Shown: positions 15,171-23,397 of the stretch, one piece after another | Position numbering within the stretch: the first letter of the stretch is position 1 | Layout: every line of letters begins with the position of its first letter | Assembly (NCBI GenBank): GCA_022844125.1 | Contig: JALHMI010000010.1 | Span: 1 to 64,000 of the forward strand | Length of the DNA: 64,000 bases | Direction: 5' to 3' | DNA from: Pirellulales bacterium | GTDB lineage: Bacteria; Planctomycetota; Planctomycetia; Pirellulales; PALSA-1355 | Program-made: the position numbers and the translations under genes | The notes under the pieces: generated by a model | Seen by the model: the letters and a program-made list of their open reading frames with translations, nothing else | The model's database searches: none | Told to the model about the DNA's origin: nothing

Positions 15171-15683
15171 ATGACGCTCGAAGAATTCAACCAGTGGTTC
15201 AAGCACTTCGCCGCCGCGTTCCCAGCCGTGCAGGACTTCGTTCGCAAGTCCGACCCGACCGGCAAGGAGACGCTGAAGCTCTGGTACGGGGTGCTTGCCA
15301 AGCGCGACCTGGCCGACGCCTTGGCGATGACCAATGAGCTCTTCGAGGGTGAGCGCCCGATCCCCTGGCTCGACCGGGGATTTCACGACTGGTCGAGCGT
15401 CCCCCGCCACATCTCGCGCCTCTGCGCCGAGATGCACCCGGTTGAGCCGGAGTGGCGGCAGCACACGGTACGGAGCAAAGCCAAGATTGGCATCATCGAG
15501 GGCGATCCGAGCGTGGCGGATGCGCTCCGCGAGGCGATGCGGATCCTCGACCAAGGCGGGACGATGGAGGATGTTCGGGCGATGACGAGTGAGGTGTTTG
15601 GCCAGCGCGGCCGTGTGGCGGCAGCACACGGTACGGAGCAAACAAGGCGGGACGATGGAGGATGTTCGGGCGATGACGAGTGA
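15171..15683 (+). CDS. Hypothetical protein of the element, C-terminus altered by a duplication
   Basis: A 170-residue protein (ATG 15171; GTG 15162 coupled to the previous stop is an alternative start). The helical body (LEEFNQWFKHFAAAFPAVQD, then WYGVLAKRDLADALAMTNEL) is reminiscent of phage helicase-loader proteins, but I cannot assign a family. The C-terminus after QRGRVAAA is the result of a 91-base tandem duplication (15552-15717) that shifts the frame. Without it, the protein would end shortly after, in the sequence now at 15715-15732. It sits in the replication part of the integrated element. Confidence 0.55.
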   Translation: MTLEEFNQWFKHFAAAFPAVQDFVRKSDPTGKETLKLWYGVLAKRDLADALAMTNELFEGERPIPWLDRGFHDWSSVPRHISRLCAEMHPVEPEWRQHTVRSKAKIGIIEGDPSVADALREAMRILDQGGTMEDVRAMTSEVFGQRGRVAAAHGTEQTRRDDGGCSGDDE

Positions 15684-15717
15684 GGTGTTTGGCCAGCGCG
15701 GCCGTGTGGCGGCAGCA
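15552..15717 (+). repeat. Direct repeat: 75 bp copied with 91-bp period, patchwork insert
   Basis: Bases 15552-15626 recur exactly at 15643-15717. The 16-base spacer plus the end of copy 1 (15615-15642) is itself an exact 28-base copy of 15452-15479. The duplication is 91 bases, not a multiple of three, so it changes the reading frame of the host gene. This is a direct sequence observation. Confidence 0.9.
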
Positions 15718-15764
15718 TCCGCCGCAACGTAACCACGATTAGAGTATCACGGAGCCGACTTTTT

Positions 15765-16064
15765 ATGATCGAAAACGTACCCCTGCCACCTCGATTACTC
15801 GAGATCATTGAGCGACTGGAAAGACTGGCCCTACTGCATCCGCAGGCCCCTGAGAAAATCCTGCTCACCGCCGATGAAACCGCGGCCGCCATGGGCGTCA
15901 GCCGGAAGCACCTCTACAACCTCGCGCGCCGTGGCGTTGGCATCCCAGTCGTACACCTGGGCAGCCGCACACTGTACGATAAGCGCGACGTGTTACGGTG
16001 GATCGATGCCCAAAAGCGACCCGCCGGGCCGCAAGACGAATCGGCCCAGCCGAAATCAGCCTGA
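15765..16064 (+). CDS. Helix-turn-helix protein upstream of the integrase
   Basis: A 99-residue protein with ILLTADETAAAMGVSRKHLY then LGSRTLYDKRDVLRWIDAQ, the excisionase-type HTH_17 pattern seen next to many integrases. The N-terminal 30 residues are an extra helix. It ends 36 bases before the integrase start, on the same strand. Together with the HTH proteins at 13713 and 13922, it makes three excisionase-type proteins in one element; this one, beside the integrase, is the best candidate for the true excisionase. Confidence 0.75.
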   Translation: MIENVPLPPRLLEIIERLERLALLHPQAPEKILLTADETAAAMGVSRKHLYNLARRGVGIPVVHLGSRTLYDKRDVLRWIDAQKRPAGPQDESAQPKSA

Positions 16065-16100
16065 CCCACGATCAGTACACACTCAATCGAAGCCGGAGCC

Positions 16101-17387
16101 ATGGCAAGCATTTCAACCGACTCACGCGGCAACCGCAGAATTCTGTTCGGCCGGCCGCGCAAACAAGTCCGCCTGGGCAAGGCGCCCATGAAGGTGGCCC
16201 AAGAAATCAAAACACGCATCGAGCTGATCCTGGCGGCTCGAGACTCGCGAACAGCCATCGACGGCGACACCGCCAGGTGGCTGGGCAAAATCAGCGACGA
16301 GCTGCACTCCAAGCTCGTGGCCGTGGAGCTGGCGGAGCCGCGAGAGGGCGACTCGGGGCAGCATCTTGAGCCGTTTCTGAACGCCTACATCGGCGGCCGC
16401 ACGGATTTGAAGCCCGCCACCCGCGAGCTGCTAGGTTACGCCCGTGATCACCTCGTTGGATTCTTTGGTGCGCAGAAGCTCTTAAGCGCGATCACCGAAG
16501 GCGATGCCGAAGACTTTCGACGGCAACTTATGACCAAGATGGGCGAGAACACCGCCCGAAGAATGTGCGGCCGCGCAAGGCAATTCCTCACGTATGCCAA
16601 GCGAAAGCGAATTATCACCGAGAACCCATTTGAGGGAACCGGCTCGACATCCTGCCTGGAGAGGAGGGATCGCGCGGTTTTTGTCGGCCAGGATATGATC
16701 CAACGCGTGCTCGACGCGTGCCCTGATGCCCAGTGGCGATTGCTCGTGGCGCTGGCCAGGTATGGCGGCCTGCGAACCCCTTCGGAGCCGCTGCTGCTTA
16801 AATGGGGCGACGTCGATTGGGAACGCGGCAAACTTCGTGTGACGAGTCCCAAAACTGCGCACCACGCGGGGAAAGCCGCGCGCTGGATCCCGCTGTTTCC
16901 CGAGCTGCGCCCCTATCTGGCCGCGGTATTCGAGGCTGCGGAGCCCGGGACAGAGTTTGTCATCACCCGCTACCGGGATCCGAATGTAAACCTGCGCACC
17001 CACTTCGAACGGATTATCCGGAAAGCGGGTTTCGATCCTTGGCCAAAACCGTGGCAGAACCTGCGGGCCACCCGCGAAACGGAACTCGCCGAGAATTATC
17101 CCGCGCACGTGGTCACAAGCTGGATCGGCAATTCCCAAGCGGTGGCCACGAAGCACTACCTGATGGTCACCGATGAGCATTTCGCGCAGGCGGCCGGACC
17201 CATCGCGCTGCTTGAAAGCAAGCCAGTAGAAGCACGTAAGGCGGCGCAAATTCCGGCGCAGTACACGCCGGATTACGTCGGAAATAGCGGGTTCGCGGGT
17301 GAGGGGACTTGCTCAATTCCCCAGTACTTCCCGGCATTTCCTAGCATTACCGATTTTCAAGCTGCCCAGCAAGGATTCGAACCTTGA
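16101..17387 (+). CDS. Tyrosine site-specific integrase, ends inside tRNA-Gln
   Basis: A 428-residue tyrosine recombinase that integrates and excises the element. An SAM-like N-terminal core-binding domain (residues 100-180) is followed by the catalytic domain with Arg I in YGGLRTPSE, Box II read as NLRATRETE, and WIGNSQAVATKHYL with the nucleophile Tyr. The His residues of the classic HxLR and GH motifs appear as Asn. The last 9 or so codons overlap the tRNA-Gln gene, so the C-terminal residues (AAQQGFEP) come from the attachment site. No transposase or frameshift is visible; the gene looks intact. Confidence 0.85.
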   Translation: MASISTDSRGNRRILFGRPRKQVRLGKAPMKVAQEIKTRIELILAARDSRTAIDGDTARWLGKISDELHSKLVAVELAEPREGDSGQHLEPFLNAYIGGRTDLKPATRELLGYARDHLVGFFGAQKLLSAITEGDAEDFRRQLMTKMGENTARRMCGRARQFLTYAKRKRIITENPFEGTGSTSCLERRDRAVFVGQDMIQRVLDACPDAQWRLLVALARYGGLRTPSEPLLLKWGDVDWERGKLRVTSPKTAHHAGKAARWIPLFPELRPYLAAVFEAAEPGTEFVITRYRDPNVNLRTHFERIIRKAGFDPWPKPWQNLRATRETELAENYPAHVVTSWIGNSQAVATKHYLMVTDEHFAQAAGPIALLESKPVEARKAAQIPAQYTPDYVGNSGFAGEGTCSIPQYFPAFPSITDFQAAQQGFEP

Positions 17388-17432
17388 CTAAATGGTTCAG
17401 AGCCATTCGTGCTACCGTTACACCACCGGGCA
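17362..17432 (-). tRNA. tRNA-Gln (anticodon CTG), attachment site
   Basis: A 71-base cloverleaf on the minus strand: acceptor TGCCCGG with CTGGGCA, D-arm GTGTAACGGTAGCAC, anticodon stem AATGG/CCATT with loop CTCTGAA (anticodon CTG), and T-arm CAAGGTTCGAATCCTTG. CCA is not encoded. The 3' half overlaps the integrase end, so the gene is the attachment site and is reconstituted after integration. The element extends to lower coordinates. Confidence 0.93.
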
Positions 17433-17669
17433 AAATCTCGCCTGTGGCGAGCATGGCAAACGCACCTCGTGGCCGCCATCGCACAACCGAGCGTATTAAA
17501 GCGTAGAATTGACGTGCTGCGCCGTCAAGGCCGCACAACCGGTCATCTGCATTCCGATTCGACGTGTGGTGTCCTGGTGGCCGCCGTAAGACCATTGGCT
17601 ATACTGGTTTTTTCGCGGCATTCGAATCGTTCTTGCCAGACTGCCCACCGCGGGGAACGTTCGCGACAG

Positions 17670-17963
17670 ATGGCTGGTGCATCGAAAGAAGGTGTCGAGC
17701 GGCGCGAAGTTCACTTCGGCGGTCGGGTGCAAGGCGTGGGATTCCGCTACACGGCCCGCGGCCTGGCCCAACGTTACGGCCTGGTCGGATACGTTCAAAA
17801 CCTTTCCGACGGACGTGTTCGTCTGGTCGCTGAGGGAACCACGGCGAACTGGGATCGAATGCTGGCGACCTTGGCAGAGGAAATGGACCGTTTCATTCAA
17901 AATACGGACGTGCAAATCGGGCCGGTCACCGGCGAGTTTGCACAGTTTGAAATTCGTCGTTAG
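17670..17963 (+). CDS. acyP: Acylphosphatase
   Basis: A 97-residue protein that hydrolyses carboxyl-phosphate bonds of acylphosphates in the cytosol. It has the complete signature: HFGGRVQGVGFRYTAR contains the phosphate loop with the catalytic Arg, and GYVQNLSDGRVRLVAEG carries the catalytic Asn. The ATG at 17670 gives the family-standard length; longer upstream reading runs into the tRNA region. It is the first chromosomal gene after the attachment site and lies 65 bases before the ABC permease on the same strand. Confidence 0.93.
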   Translation: MAGASKEGVERREVHFGGRVQGVGFRYTARGLAQRYGLVGYVQNLSDGRVRLVAEGTTANWDRMLATLAEEMDRFIQNTDVQIGPVTGEFAQFEIRR

Positions 17964-18028
17964 CGCCGATCTTCTCTCGAACCATCCTGCTCCTCCACCC
18001 GTTTCAATCGCTCGACGGAAAATCTTCT

Positions 18029-19537
18029 ATGCTTGGATCGCCGGTCCTGCTGCTAGGGCTTCTTCACACCTGGCTTACCCCGTTCTGGCTGCTGAGTCTG
18101 GGCGTGGCGATAGCCACGGTACTGCTGATTGCGATCTGGACGGTCCTGCACTTCGTCCGGCCGGCCGCGGCAGACTTTCTGGTCGCCAGCGTCCGCGAAG
18201 GAATTCTGCTGCCGATTGCCTATTTGGCGTTTTTTCTCACCGGGTTTGCGTTGCTCGGTGTCCTGCTGATTCCTGGGTTGCCTTACCGCGCCATTATCGA
18301 TTCGGTTTCTCGGACGCCGGATGTGGGAACTGAAACCTGGCAGCTGAAGATTCCGGCCGAGACCACCAGCTATGAATTGAAGGACTTGCAGTTGCGGCTG
18401 CCCGAACTGCGTTCCTTTACGGCCGAGTCCGATCGGCCGATCACGCTCAACACCAACATTCCCGCAACTCTCTCGCAAGTCGTGGTTGTTCGAGTTGTTC
18501 CGGGCGAACCCGTCACTTGGAACCGACCGCCGATCGACGACAAGCAGCGTGCTGCCACGGAACGAGAGGCACGCTGGTTCGCTTCGAACACGGGTGCCGA
18601 GCCGGCCGTGCTGACGCTCGAGACCACCACCAATATTGAATATCCACAGGCTTTCGCGGTTCCGCTGACAGCGCTCGCCGTCTTGGGGCTGGTCGGCGGC
18701 TATGTGCTGGTGCGCTGGCTCTCTCCGCGGGTTTCAGCCATTGCACTGACGACCGCCCGCGAAGCCATGAATCAGCCGCTGTTTTACCTGGCGCTGGCAA
18801 TCGGCTCGGTCGGTCTGCTGGCCAGCATCTACGTGCCGTACAACACGTTCGGCGAAGACATCAAGATGCTTAAAGGCTCGGGCCTGATCTGGATCAAGGT
18901 CTGGGGGATTCTGGTTGCGGTTTGGGCGGCGAGCGTTTCTGTCTCCGAAGAGGTTGAGGGGCGAACGGCGCTCACCGTCCTCTCCAAGCCGGTTAAACGC
19001 CGGCAGTTCATCTTCGGCAAGTTCCTGGGCGTGCTCGGCCCGGTGCTGGTGGTGTTCGTCGTGCTGGGGGTGCTGTTTTTGCTCACGATCTCGTTCAAGG
19101 TGGTTTACGATGCTCGCGAGACGGCCAAGACCGAACCGATGTGGCAGCTCTGCTACTTGGAGATGATGCGGATCGTGCCGGGGCTCGTCCTGGCCTTTTT
19201 CGAGACCATCGTCTTCGCGGCGATCAGCGTGGCACTTTCCACACGCTTGCCGATGCTGGCGAATCTGATCATCTGTTCGACGATTTACGTATTGGGGCAC
19301 CTGGTCCCAATGCTCGTGAACTCTTCGGTCGGCAAGTTCGAGATCGTGCGGTTCGTGGGGCAGTTCATCGCTACGGTCCTGCCGGTGCTCGATCACTTTG
19401 ACATCGAGGGCGCGGTCGCCGCCAGTTCAGATGTTCCACTCGACTATCTGGGAGTGGCGCTCATCTATTGCGTGCTCTACTCGTCGATCGCCATTTTGAT
19501 CGGTCTGGCGATGTTCGAGGATCGCGACCTGGCGTAA
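18029..19537 (+). CDS. ABC-2-type transporter permease
   Basis: A 502-residue integral membrane protein. Two N-terminal membrane segments (residues 5-40 and 58-85) flank a 130-residue extracytoplasmic beta domain; at least five further segments follow residue 210 (VPLTALAVLGLVGGYVLV onward). The VSEEVEGRTALTVLSKPVKR stretch is the cytosolic signature of ABC-2 permeases. No ATPase gene is adjacent, so the partner must lie elsewhere. The gene converges with the lpx-linked oxidoreductase, 29 bases apart. Confidence 0.8.
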   Translation: MLGSPVLLLGLLHTWLTPFWLLSLGVAIATVLLIAIWTVLHFVRPAAADFLVASVREGILLPIAYLAFFLTGFALLGVLLIPGLPYRAIIDSVSRTPDVGTETWQLKIPAETTSYELKDLQLRLPELRSFTAESDRPITLNTNIPATLSQVVVVRVVPGEPVTWNRPPIDDKQRAATEREARWFASNTGAEPAVLTLETTTNIEYPQAFAVPLTALAVLGLVGGYVLVRWLSPRVSAIALTTAREAMNQPLFYLALAIGSVGLLASIYVPYNTFGEDIKMLKGSGLIWIKVWGILVAVWAASVSVSEEVEGRTALTVLSKPVKRRQFIFGKFLGVLGPVLVVFVVLGVLFLLTISFKVVYDARETAKTEPMWQLCYLEMMRIVPGLVLAFFETIVFAAISVALSTRLPMLANLIICSTIYVLGHLVPMLVNSSVGKFEIVRFVGQFIATVLPVLDHFDIEGAVAASSDVPLDYLGVALIYCVLYSSIAILIGLAMFEDRDLA

Positions 19538-19566
19538 CAAGGCGAGCAAGAGCTTTGCCGATGGGC

Positions 19567-20658
19567 TCAGCCGGCTTCGCGTCGCGCTCGGATCGGCTGC
19601 GATTGCAGCCAGTGAGGACCGCGTAGAATCGGCGGCATCTGCGGTTCGGCTCGCCAGCGATGGTTGCGGGCCGATTCCACCACCGCCTCGGCCACGGCCA
19701 GAGCCTCGCGACCCGCATGCCCGGTGACTCGCGGTTGCCGGTGTTCGCGGATCGAATCGACAAAGTCGCGCAGCTCGTCCGCCAGGGCGTTGCGGGCTTC
19801 GAACTCCACCGGTTCCAGCCGCAGAATGTCGGCGAAGACGCGGTCTTTAAAGCCCGGCTTTTCTTCGGCGGGCAGCGAGTTGAAATCAAACTGGCCGGTT
19901 CGCACGGCATCGCAGGGGGTGACAACCTTCACGCTCCGGCGGCCGAAGTCGATCTCGGCAAAACCTTCCGGCGACCAGAGGTGCATCCGGCGGTTAGGAG
20001 CCTCGCTGAAGCTCACGCGCGAGGCACTCAGATTCGCAACGCAGCCGTCGGCAAACTCGAGCCTGGCCTGCGCGGCGTCTTCGCGCTCGCCCAGGACCGG
20101 CACGCCAATGGCATCCACCCGCGCGAGTGGAGCATCGATCAGCGACAGCACCAGATCGATGTCGTGAATCATCAGGTCGTGAACCACGCCGATATCGGTT
20201 GAACGCCCGGTAAAGCCACTGGCGCGAACCGCCTCGATATAGCGCGGACGATGAATGCGGCTGGTGGCCGCCGTGAACGCCGGATTGAAGCGTTCGATGT
20301 GGCCGACTTGCAGCACCGCTCCGGAGCGACGGGCTGCGTCGACGAGTTCATCGGCTTCGGCGATCGTGGCTGTGATCGGTTTTTCGACCAGCAACGGCAG
20401 ACCCCGATTCAGAAAGTCGAGCGCCACGTCGCGATGAAACCGCGTGGGAGTCGCAATCACGGCCCCGTCAACCAGGTCGAGAAGCGGACGATGGTCCGCA
20501 AAGGAGAGGGCGCCATGCTCCGCGGCCACCTGTTCGCGAGCGGCCGCCACGGGGTCGCACACGCCGACGAGCTTAACGTCGGGCATCTGCGCAATCAGTC
20601 GCGCGTGAATGCGGCCCAGGTGCCCGGCACCAATGACCGCCAGTTTCATCGACGTCAC
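19567..20658 (-). CDS. Gfo/Idh/MocA oxidoreductase linked to lpxA (GnnA-like candidate)
   Basis: A 363-residue NAD(P)-dependent oxidoreductase. The Rossmann motif AVIGAGHLGRIHARL, catalytic EKP in LLVEKPI and a downstream MIHDIDLVLS with the active-site His are all present, so it should be active. The GTG start overlaps the lpxA stop by four bases; ATG at 20649 is an alternative. A Gfo/Idh enzyme coupled to lpxA recalls GnnA, which with the aminotransferase GnnB makes UDP-GlcNAc3N for amide-linked lipid A in some bacteria. No gnnB is in the window, so this substrate is only a hypothesis. Confidence 0.85.
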   Translation of the reverse strand: MTSMKLAVIGAGHLGRIHARLIAQMPDVKLVGVCDPVAAAREQVAAEHGALSFADHRPLLDLVDGAVIATPTRFHRDVALDFLNRGLPLLVEKPITATIAEADELVDAARRSGAVLQVGHIERFNPAFTAATSRIHRPRYIEAVRASGFTGRSTDIGVVHDLMIHDIDLVLSLIDAPLARVDAIGVPVLGEREDAAQARLEFADGCVANLSASRVSFSEAPNRRMHLWSPEGFAEIDFGRRSVKVVTPCDAVRTGQFDFNSLPAEEKPGFKDRVFADILRLEPVEFEARNALADELRDFVDSIREHRQPRVTGHAGREALAVAEAVVESARNHRWRAEPQMPPILRGPHWLQSQPIRARREAG

Positions 20659-21461
20659 GCGGCTCTCCTGCGTTCACGAGCCCGGCCGTGTTTGCCTTCC
20701 TGCTGAGCCTGTACGAAGCTGAGCAGCTCGTTCACCTGCGGAATCAACAGGTCGTTACCGCGCAGAATCTCGCGGGCATGATCCAGGCCGACTTTCGCCC
20801 GATAGAGCAGCCGGTGAGCTTCGGCCAGGGCGTTGATCACGTCGGGCACGAAATCGTTTCGCTTGAGAGCGACAACGTTGATGCAGCGGGGTCGGCCGGG
20901 ATGCCCTTCGACGAGCATGAACGGCGGCACGTCGTGCAACACGCGACTGCAGCCGCTGATAAAGCTATAGCTGCCGACCGAAGCATAGTGATGCACGGCC
21001 ACTGCGCCGGAAAGCGACGCGTGGTCGTGTACGTGAACGTGTCCGCCCAGCAACGTCCCGTTGGCGATCACGATGTGGTTGCCAAGCCGGCAGTCGTGGG
21101 CGATGTGCGAACAGGCCATCAGGAAGTTGTGGCTGCCGACCGAAGTCACGCCGTCTTCCTTTTCGGTGGCGCGATTGATGGTCACGCATTCGCGGACGAT
21201 GTTGTGATCGCCCAGTACCACCTGCGTATCGCTGCCGCGATAGCTGATGTCCTGCGGCTCGCCGCCGATGACAACGCCGGGGAACAGGTGATTGTGCTGA
21301 CCGAGCGTCACGCGCCCCATCAGCGTCACGTTGTTCTCCAGGCGAGTTCCACGGCCGATCCGCACATTCGGACCGATGACGCAGAACGGGCCGATCTCGA
21401 CGTCATCGTCGATCTCGGCCCCAGGATGAATCGAGACATTCTCCGCGATACAGGTAGCCAT
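20655..21461 (-). CDS. lpxA: Acyl-ACP--UDP-N-acetylglucosamine O-acyltransferase LpxA
   Basis: The 268-residue first enzyme of lipid A synthesis, which moves a hydroxyacyl chain from ACP to UDP-GlcNAc (or its 3-amino analogue). The left-handed beta-helix repeats fill residues 1-190, and catalytic His122 lies in CSHIAHDC. A C-terminal helical domain follows. Length matches the family. It stands 98 bases after lpxC and overlaps the Gfo/Idh gene, all in one minus-strand operon with ompH. Confidence 0.95.
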   Translation of the reverse strand: MATCIAENVSIHPGAEIDDDVEIGPFCVIGPNVRIGRGTRLENNVTLMGRVTLGQHNHLFPGVVIGGEPQDISYRGSDTQVVLGDHNIVRECVTINRATEKEDGVTSVGSHNFLMACSHIAHDCRLGNHIVIANGTLLGGHVHVHDHASLSGAVAVHHYASVGSYSFISGCSRVLHDVPPFMLVEGHPGRPRCINVVALKRNDFVPDVINALAEAHRLLYRAKVGLDHAREILRGNDLLIPQVNELLSFVQAQQEGKHGRARERRRAA

Positions 21462-21559
21462 GAGTTCGCACTCCGCATCCTTACGTCTTGCTCTGAGGGC
21501 GAGCTTCCGTGCCCGCTCAGCTCGGCAATCGGCTCAGGCCGATCCAGCGTGCAGTGCCA

Positions 21560-22435
21560 TCAGGCGCTGCGTCGCCGACCTTCCACAATTTCTTCTTCGA
21601 TCAACAATGCCCGCACAAGTTCGGCGTTCAAGCGATGACCACTCCGATGGGCGATAAAATGTCCGACCAGGTCGCAACCGGCCAGGGCCAGATCGCCAAC
21701 CAAATCGAGCGCCTTATGCCGCACACACTCATCGCGATAACGCAGTTCGTTCTCGAGCGGACCGTCTTTATCAAATACCAACACATTCTGATAGGTCGCT
21801 CGGCGGCCAAGCCCCTTCGAAACCAGCCATTCGGCCTCTTCCTGCAGGACGAATGTCCGGCTCGGCGCGAGTTCGCGCTCGAACGATTCGGGCGTCACGG
21901 CCAATTGCAGGGTCTGTCGACCGATGGCGTTGTTGGCGCCGTAGTCCAAACGGAACTTAACGGAGAGCGCACCATTCGTGCTGGGGCGTGCCTCGACCCA
22001 GGCGTCATCCGTACCCAGCCGCGTAATATTGCGCACGACCAGCCGCGCTTTGGGGACCGACTGTTCGCAGATGCCCCCCTCTTTCAGGGCTTCGACGAAC
22101 GGTTGGCTCGAGCCGTCGAAGCCCGGCATCTCAGCCTCGTCAACCCAGACCTCGCAATTATCGACCTGCAACCCGTACAGAGCCGCCATCACATGCTCGA
22201 CCATCTCGACGCTGGCCCGACCGCAGGTGAGCGTCGTACGGCGCGGCGTTTCAATCCGGTTGCTGACCGCGGCTTTGATTCGAGCGCCGTCCATGTCGCC
22301 ACGAACGAAAACGATGCCGGTGTCCGCCAGAGCCGGCCGAAACTCGAGCCGCACGTCTCGCCCGCTCCAGAACCCGAACCCGAAAACCGATACCGGACGT
22401 GCGATCGTGCGTTGGTTGCGTAGTGCGTGCATCAA
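21560..22435 (-). CDS. lpxC: UDP-3-O-acyl-N-acetylglucosamine deacetylase LpxC
   Basis: A 291-residue zinc amidase that performs the committed step of lipid A synthesis. Zinc ligands are visible: His81 in VEHVMAAL and His240/Asp244 in RHKALDLVGD. The general-acid His267 is in HRSGH. It is a stand-alone LpxC, without the FabZ fusion found in some planctomycetes and Bacteroidetes. The start could also be the second Met. It is preceded by ompH (77 bases) and followed by lpxA. Confidence 0.95.
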   Translation of the reverse strand: MMHALRNQRTIARPVSVFGFGFWSGRDVRLEFRPALADTGIVFVRGDMDGARIKAAVSNRIETPRRTTLTCGRASVEMVEHVMAALYGLQVDNCEVWVDEAEMPGFDGSSQPFVEALKEGGICEQSVPKARLVVRNITRLGTDDAWVEARPSTNGALSVKFRLDYGANNAIGRQTLQLAVTPESFERELAPSRTFVLQEEAEWLVSKGLGRRATYQNVLVFDKDGPLENELRYRDECVRHKALDLVGDLALAGCDLVGHFIAHRSGHRLNAELVRALLIEEEIVEGRRRSA

Positions 22436-22512
22436 AGTTGTTCGTGCGAAACTGACCAGGGTGACTATCCAGAACGACGAAAAGGCGGCCCGACAACTCG
22501 GGAGTGGGGGCG

Positions 22513-23202
22513 CTATTGAGGCCTTGCTGCAGGCCGCGTCGCCACACCACCCGCATTGCGATTGAGCTCTTGCAGGACAGCGCCGGTGATGTCGATCCGC
22601 TTGTCGTAGTACATGACCAGTTTGAAGACTTCCATCTGCACCATCTCACGATTGTTCGGATCGATGGGCGCTCCGTTGAACCGCAACACGAGCTGAATTC
22701 CGTTCCGCTCGCTGTACGCCTTCACGGCAAGTGAAAGTTCCTGATAGGCCTTCAGATAGTAGGAGCTTTCCTGCTCGGCAAAGTCGCGGCGTTTCGAGGC
22801 CACTTCCAGCTTCCAGTCGCTCTCGGCCTTGGTCAGCTCTTCTTCCAGCTTCTTGTAGTCGGGCGTGCCCGGCTGCAGGGCCTTGAGCCCTTCGGCCTTT
22901 TTCTGAATTGCCGATTGCTGCTTCTTCAGCGCGTCTTCAACCTGCTGGGCCTGGGACTTGTAGTACTCCATGGCCTTCTTCAGCTTGGTGTAGTTTTCGA
23001 GAATGTAGGTGACGTCGATCACAGCAATGCCATGAAGTGACGTGCCCGTCGCGGGAGCGCCAGCAACCGGGCCGCCGGCGGCGGGAGCCGCGGGACGGGC
23101 AGCAGGGGGCTGAGCGGGAGCTTGAGCGACAGCGAGGGTCGCGATTGAGCAGAGAGACGCGATAGCCACGACGAACGTGGCTACGAAATGAGTGATTCGC
23201 AC
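22513..23202 (-). CDS. OmpH/Skp-family periplasmic chaperone
   Basis: A 229-residue exported protein. A signal peptide (to about residue 26, ending AVA) and a Pro/Ala-rich linker precede the OmpH core: IAVIDVTYILENY, then a long coiled coil (KKAMEYYKSQAQQVEDALKK onward) and a C-terminal LVLRFNGAP segment. Skp-like proteins carry outer-membrane proteins through the periplasm as trimers. Lying just before lpxC-lpxA, it supports an outer-membrane operon. Confidence 0.88.
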   Translation of the reverse strand: MRITHFVATFVVAIASLCSIATLAVAQAPAQPPAARPAAPAAGGPVAGAPATGTSLHGIAVIDVTYILENYTKLKKAMEYYKSQAQQVEDALKKQQSAIQKKAEGLKALQPGTPDYKKLEEELTKAESDWKLEVASKRRDFAEQESSYYLKAYQELSLAVKAYSERNGIQLVLRFNGAPIDPNNREMVQMEVFKLVMYYDKRIDITGAVLQELNRNAGGVATRPAARPQ

Positions 23203-23397
23203 GTGTCAGCACTCCTTGCTGGAGACGGCTGGTCTTCCTTGACCTTGCGCTGTCCATCCGCAGGACAACCCCCAGGGTCTACCGTGAACTGGCCCTGGGG
23301 GGGTCGATTTCAGGGCGGTATTCTGCCGAGAAGCACCATTCTCGTAAAGGCCAATAATTGGCCGCGTTTTCCCGCGGTTTTGCGCATCGCGCATTCG

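Noticed and set aside
23268-23300. A CCCCCAGGG/CCCTGGGGG hairpin between the peptidase and ompH genes.
   Set aside because: No T-run on the minus strand side, so I do not call it a terminator; it may be incidental in GC-rich DNA.
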